From [Actinomadura] parvosata subsp. kistnae (GTDB lineage: Bacteria; Actinomycetota; Actinomycetes; Streptosporangiales; Streptosporangiaceae), in contig NZ_OOHJ01000018.1 in assembly GCF_900323885.1 (NCBI RefSeq), positions 2,343,001 through 2,407,000 of the forward strand: 64,000 nt of DNA, given 5' to 3'. The notes below the pieces were generated by a model. That model was not told the DNA's origin and did not search any database. It saw only the letters and a program-made list of their open reading frames with translations. Made by a program: the position numbers and the translations under genes. Below are positions 62,423-64,000 of the stretch, piece after piece (the stretch's first letter is position 1; each line of letters opens with the position of its first letter).

Positions 62423-63238
62423 CTACCGCCACATCGCGGCCACCCGGGCCGCCGCCGCGCGGCCCTGGGCGTAGCCGGCCTCGGCGCTGGGCGTGCGCGA
62501 CTCGGGGGCGAGCGGGTCGGTGCCGAACGCGGCCAGCGTCGCCTCGTCCGGCTCGATCACTTCCACCGTGCCGTCCAGCCGCGTCCAGGCGGGCTCGCCC
62601 ACCTCTGCCATGGGGGCGAGCACGAGCACCCGGTCGAAGCCCGCCGCCAGGTCGGCGTTGGTGCTCGTGCGCACGCCGCCGTCCATGTACCGCACCCCGT
62701 CGATGGTCACGCACGGCCACACCCCGGGGACGGCGCAGCTCGCCGCCACCGCGTCCACCAGCCCGACGCCCGAGCCGCGCTCGAACAGGCGCACCTCGCC
62801 GGAGACCGCCTCCACCGCCACGATCACCAGGTCACGGTCCGGCCACTCGTGCACGGGCAGGCGGGCCTCGATGACCGCGCGCCGCTCGGCCTCGGGGACG
62901 GTGGCGGCGGCCAGCGCGAGCGCGCCGATCTCGCGCCGCTGCGCGGCCGGGTCGAGCCCGCTCTCGGCGATGGCCTGCAGCTTGACCCACAGCTCCGGCA
63001 GCGACACGCCGCTCACCAGCTCCGGCGTCTGCAGGGCCGGGTCGGTCTGGCGGGCCAGCAGCTCCTTCAGCGGCAGGCCGCTGGTGACCTGGGCGGCCAC
63101 CGTGGAGCCCGCCGACGTGCCGATGATCCGGTCGGCGGCCGTGACGTCGACGCCTTCGTCCGCGAGCGCGGCCAGCACGCCCGTCTCCCATGCGATCCCG
63201 GCGACGCCTCCGCCGCCCAGCACCAATGCTCGTCTCAT
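62423..63238 (-). CDS. Patatin-like phospholipase
   Basis: 271 residues from ATG 63238. GGGGVAGIAWE forms the oxyanion loop, GTSAG (40-44) contains the nucleophile Ser42, and YMDGGVRTS holds the catalytic Asp (DGG). These are the defining features of bacterial patatins, which hydrolyse acyl lipids. A longer reading from 63313 is possible but has no family-like sequence. Convergent with the alpha/beta hydrolase with no gap. Confidence 0.9.
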   Translation of the reverse strand: MRRALVLGGGGVAGIAWETGVLAALADEGVDVTAADRIIGTSAGSTVAAQVTSGLPLKELLARQTDPALQTPELVSGVSLPELWVKLQAIAESGLDPAAQRREIGALALAAATVPEAERRAVIEARLPVHEWPDRDLVIVAVEAVSGEVRLFERGSGVGLVDAVAASCAVPGVWPCVTIDGVRYMDGGVRTSTNADLAAGFDRVLVLAPMAEVGEPAWTRLDGTVEVIEPDEATLAAFGTDPLAPESRTPSAEAGYAQGRAAAARVAAMWR

Positions 63239-63302
63239 GGGCCCACCGTATGCCTGTGGGTCACAAGTGGCTTCCAAGCCCTCTTGCCTACGTTCGTCCG
63301 GT

Positions 63303-63476
63303 ATGAGGCTCATCTACCGGGAGGAGGCGCTGCGCGAGCGGGAGCGGGGGCGGGCCTCCGCGCGCAGGCCGGCGGTCGCGCGCGGGCCGTCGTTCCTCGT
63401 CCTGTGGATCGCGGCGGCGATCGTCGTCACGGCCGGGATCGGCGTGACCGCGCTGGCTCTGGGAACGCTGCGATGA
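63303..63476 (+). CDS. Small single-TM protein before the peptide exporter
   Basis: 57 residues: a basic/acidic N-terminus (MRLIYREEALRERERG, then ARRPAVARGPSF), one TM helix (LVLWIAAAIVVTAGIGVTALALG) and a short tail. The YREEAL start resembles the beginning of HlyD-like adaptors from peptide-export loci, so it may be a truncated or reduced adaptor. Its stop overlaps a 16-codon ORF, which in turn overlaps the exporter start. Confidence 0.55.
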   Translation: MRLIYREEALRERERGRASARRPAVARGPSFLVLWIAAAIVVTAGIGVTALALGTLR

Positions 63477-63540
63477 GGCGGCGCGTGCCGGTCACCGCGC
63501 CGGCCCTGGGGGCGCTGCGATGAGGCGGCGCGTGCCGGTC
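63447..63540 (+). repeat. 47-bp tandem duplication at the exporter start
   Basis: Copy 1 63447-63493 and copy 2 63494-63540, with 43 of 47 bases identical. Both contain CTGCGATGAGGCGGCGCGTG, so the start codon context of the exporter gene is present twice. Confidence 0.92.
63473..63523 (+). CDS. 16-codon mini-ORF created by the duplication
   Basis: The frame reads MRRRVPVTAPALGALR and stops at 63521-63523. Its start overlaps the stop of the small membrane protein (ATGA) and its stop overlaps the exporter start (ATGA). It mixes the exporter's first residues with the tail of the preceding protein. Probably only a translational bridge, not a functional peptide. Confidence 0.4.
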   Translation: MRRRVPVTAPALGALR

Positions 63541-64000
63541 GTGCTGCAGAACACCGACACCGAGTGCGGCGCGGCCTGCCTGACCATGGTGCTCGCCCAC
63601 CACGGCCACCGCACCACCCTGCACCAGGTCGCCGACCGGCTCCGGATCGGCAGGGACGGGCTGAGCGCGAAGGCCGTCGTGGACGGCGCGCGCGAGCACG
63701 GTCTCCAGGCGCGGGCCTTCTCGCTGGCGCCCGAGGACCTGGCGCGGGTGCCGCTGCCGGCGGTGGCGCACTGGGAGTTCGGCCACTTCGTGGTCGTCGA
63801 GCGCTGGTCGCCGGACCGGGTGGACATCGTGGACCCCGCGCAGGGGCGGCGCACGCTGACGCCGCAGGAGTTCGGGGCCGGGTTCACCGGCGTGCTGCTG
63901 GTCTTCCAGCCGGGCGAGGGGTTCCGTCGCGGCTCGTCGTCGATGGCGGGGGCGTGGCGGCGGGAGTTCGCGCGCACGCTGCTGCGGCGGCGCAGGGGGC
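63520..64000 (+). CDS. C39-peptidase ABC exporter for peptides, N-terminal part
   Basis: Open to the right edge; 160 residues visible. The N-terminal peptidase C39 domain has Cys16 (NTDTECGAACLTMVL), His89 (FGHFVVVERW) and Asp105 (VDIVDPAQG), a full catalytic triad. Such exporters cut a double-glycine leader and export the peptide (bacteriocin or lanthipeptide). The start MRRRVPVVLQ matches NHLM-type exporters. The membrane and ATP-binding domains would follow outside the window. Confidence 0.9.
   Translation, partial: MRRRVPVVLQNTDTECGAACLTMVLAHHGHRTTLHQVADRLRIGRDGLSAKAVVDGAREHGLQARAFSLAPEDLARVPLPAVAHWEFGHFVVVERWSPDRVDIVDPAQGRRTLTPQEFGAGFTGVLLVFQPGEGFRRGSSSMAGAWRREFARTLLRRRRG

Noticed and set aside
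63473..63523. Mini-ORF as a bacteriocin precursor
   Set aside because: Its sequence is fully explained by duplication of flanking genes, and it lacks a double-Gly leader.

Overview
This window is very GC-rich chromosomal DNA from a filamentous actinomycete. The gene order tilS-hpt-ftsH-folE-folP-folB-folK beside dacB and ppa, the block topA/MFS-tmk/holB, a multi-domain chaplin-like protein and a LuxR-type LAL regulator are actinobacterial hallmarks. The overall style suggests Streptosporangiaceae, for example a Nonomuraea relative; this is inferred from gene content, not from a database search.

Layout. 1-1.1 kb: end of an acyltransferase and a small RHH protein. 1.1-8.2 kb: one leftward housekeeping operon for folate synthesis, FtsH, purine salvage and tRNA-Ile lysidinylation. 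8.2-9.2 kb: a gene-free repeat array. 9.2-17.6 kb: a zinc metalloprotease, DacB, pyrophosphatase (rightward), an NlpC/P60 hydrolase, a fused sigma/zinc-finger/TM protein, a lipoprotein and an ABC-F ATPase. 17.7-31.5 kb: a carbohydrate-use locus made of two opposing operons that share a near-identical palindrome. The rightward operon has a secreted propeller-like protein, a mutarotase-like protein and an SDR dehydrogenase. The leftward operon has GntR, an ABC sugar importer, a GH38-like glycosidase and an enolase-superfamily sugar-acid dehydratase. An I36 inhibitor-like protein, a lipoprotein and an S10 peptidase lie between them. 31.6-38 kb: accessory single genes (DUF305, APH-like kinase, LLM oxidoreductase, methyltransferase, reductase), tRNA-Thr and many repeats. 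38-49.4 kb: core genes (PSP1 protein, SigE-type sigma with an FtsX-ectodomain partner, holB, MFS-tmk fusion, XRE regulator, metallophosphoesterase, topA, DUF5703). 49.5-54.1 kb: an eight-repeat chaplin-like protein, a membrane protein, tRNA-Leu and an MBL hydrolase. 54.1-64 kb: HXXEE and M24 proteins, an LAL regulator, a GAF-SpoIIE phosphatase, an acyl-CoA dehydrogenase-like flavoprotein, an alpha/beta hydrolase, a patatin, and the start of a C39-peptidase peptide exporter cut by the right edge.

How the genes work together. Many neighbours overlap by 4 bp (ATGA or GTGA), which indicates translational coupling in the folate, sugar-importer, sigma/FtsX-ECD and M24/HXXEE operons. The sugar locus reads as extracellular glycan recognition, import, intracellular alpha-mannosidase-like hydrolysis, anomer interconversion, oxidation and dehydration, under one GntR repressor.

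The most striking unexplained feature is the number of short tandem duplications at gene ends and gene junctions. Periods are 9, 32, 32, 36, 47 and 48 bp. In-frame expansions occur inside an LLM oxidoreductase (126-bp units) and an M24 peptidase, and there are repeat-only intergenic stretches. Two of the 3'-end duplications, 10 kb apart and unrelated in sequence, share the same 32-bp period and copy number.
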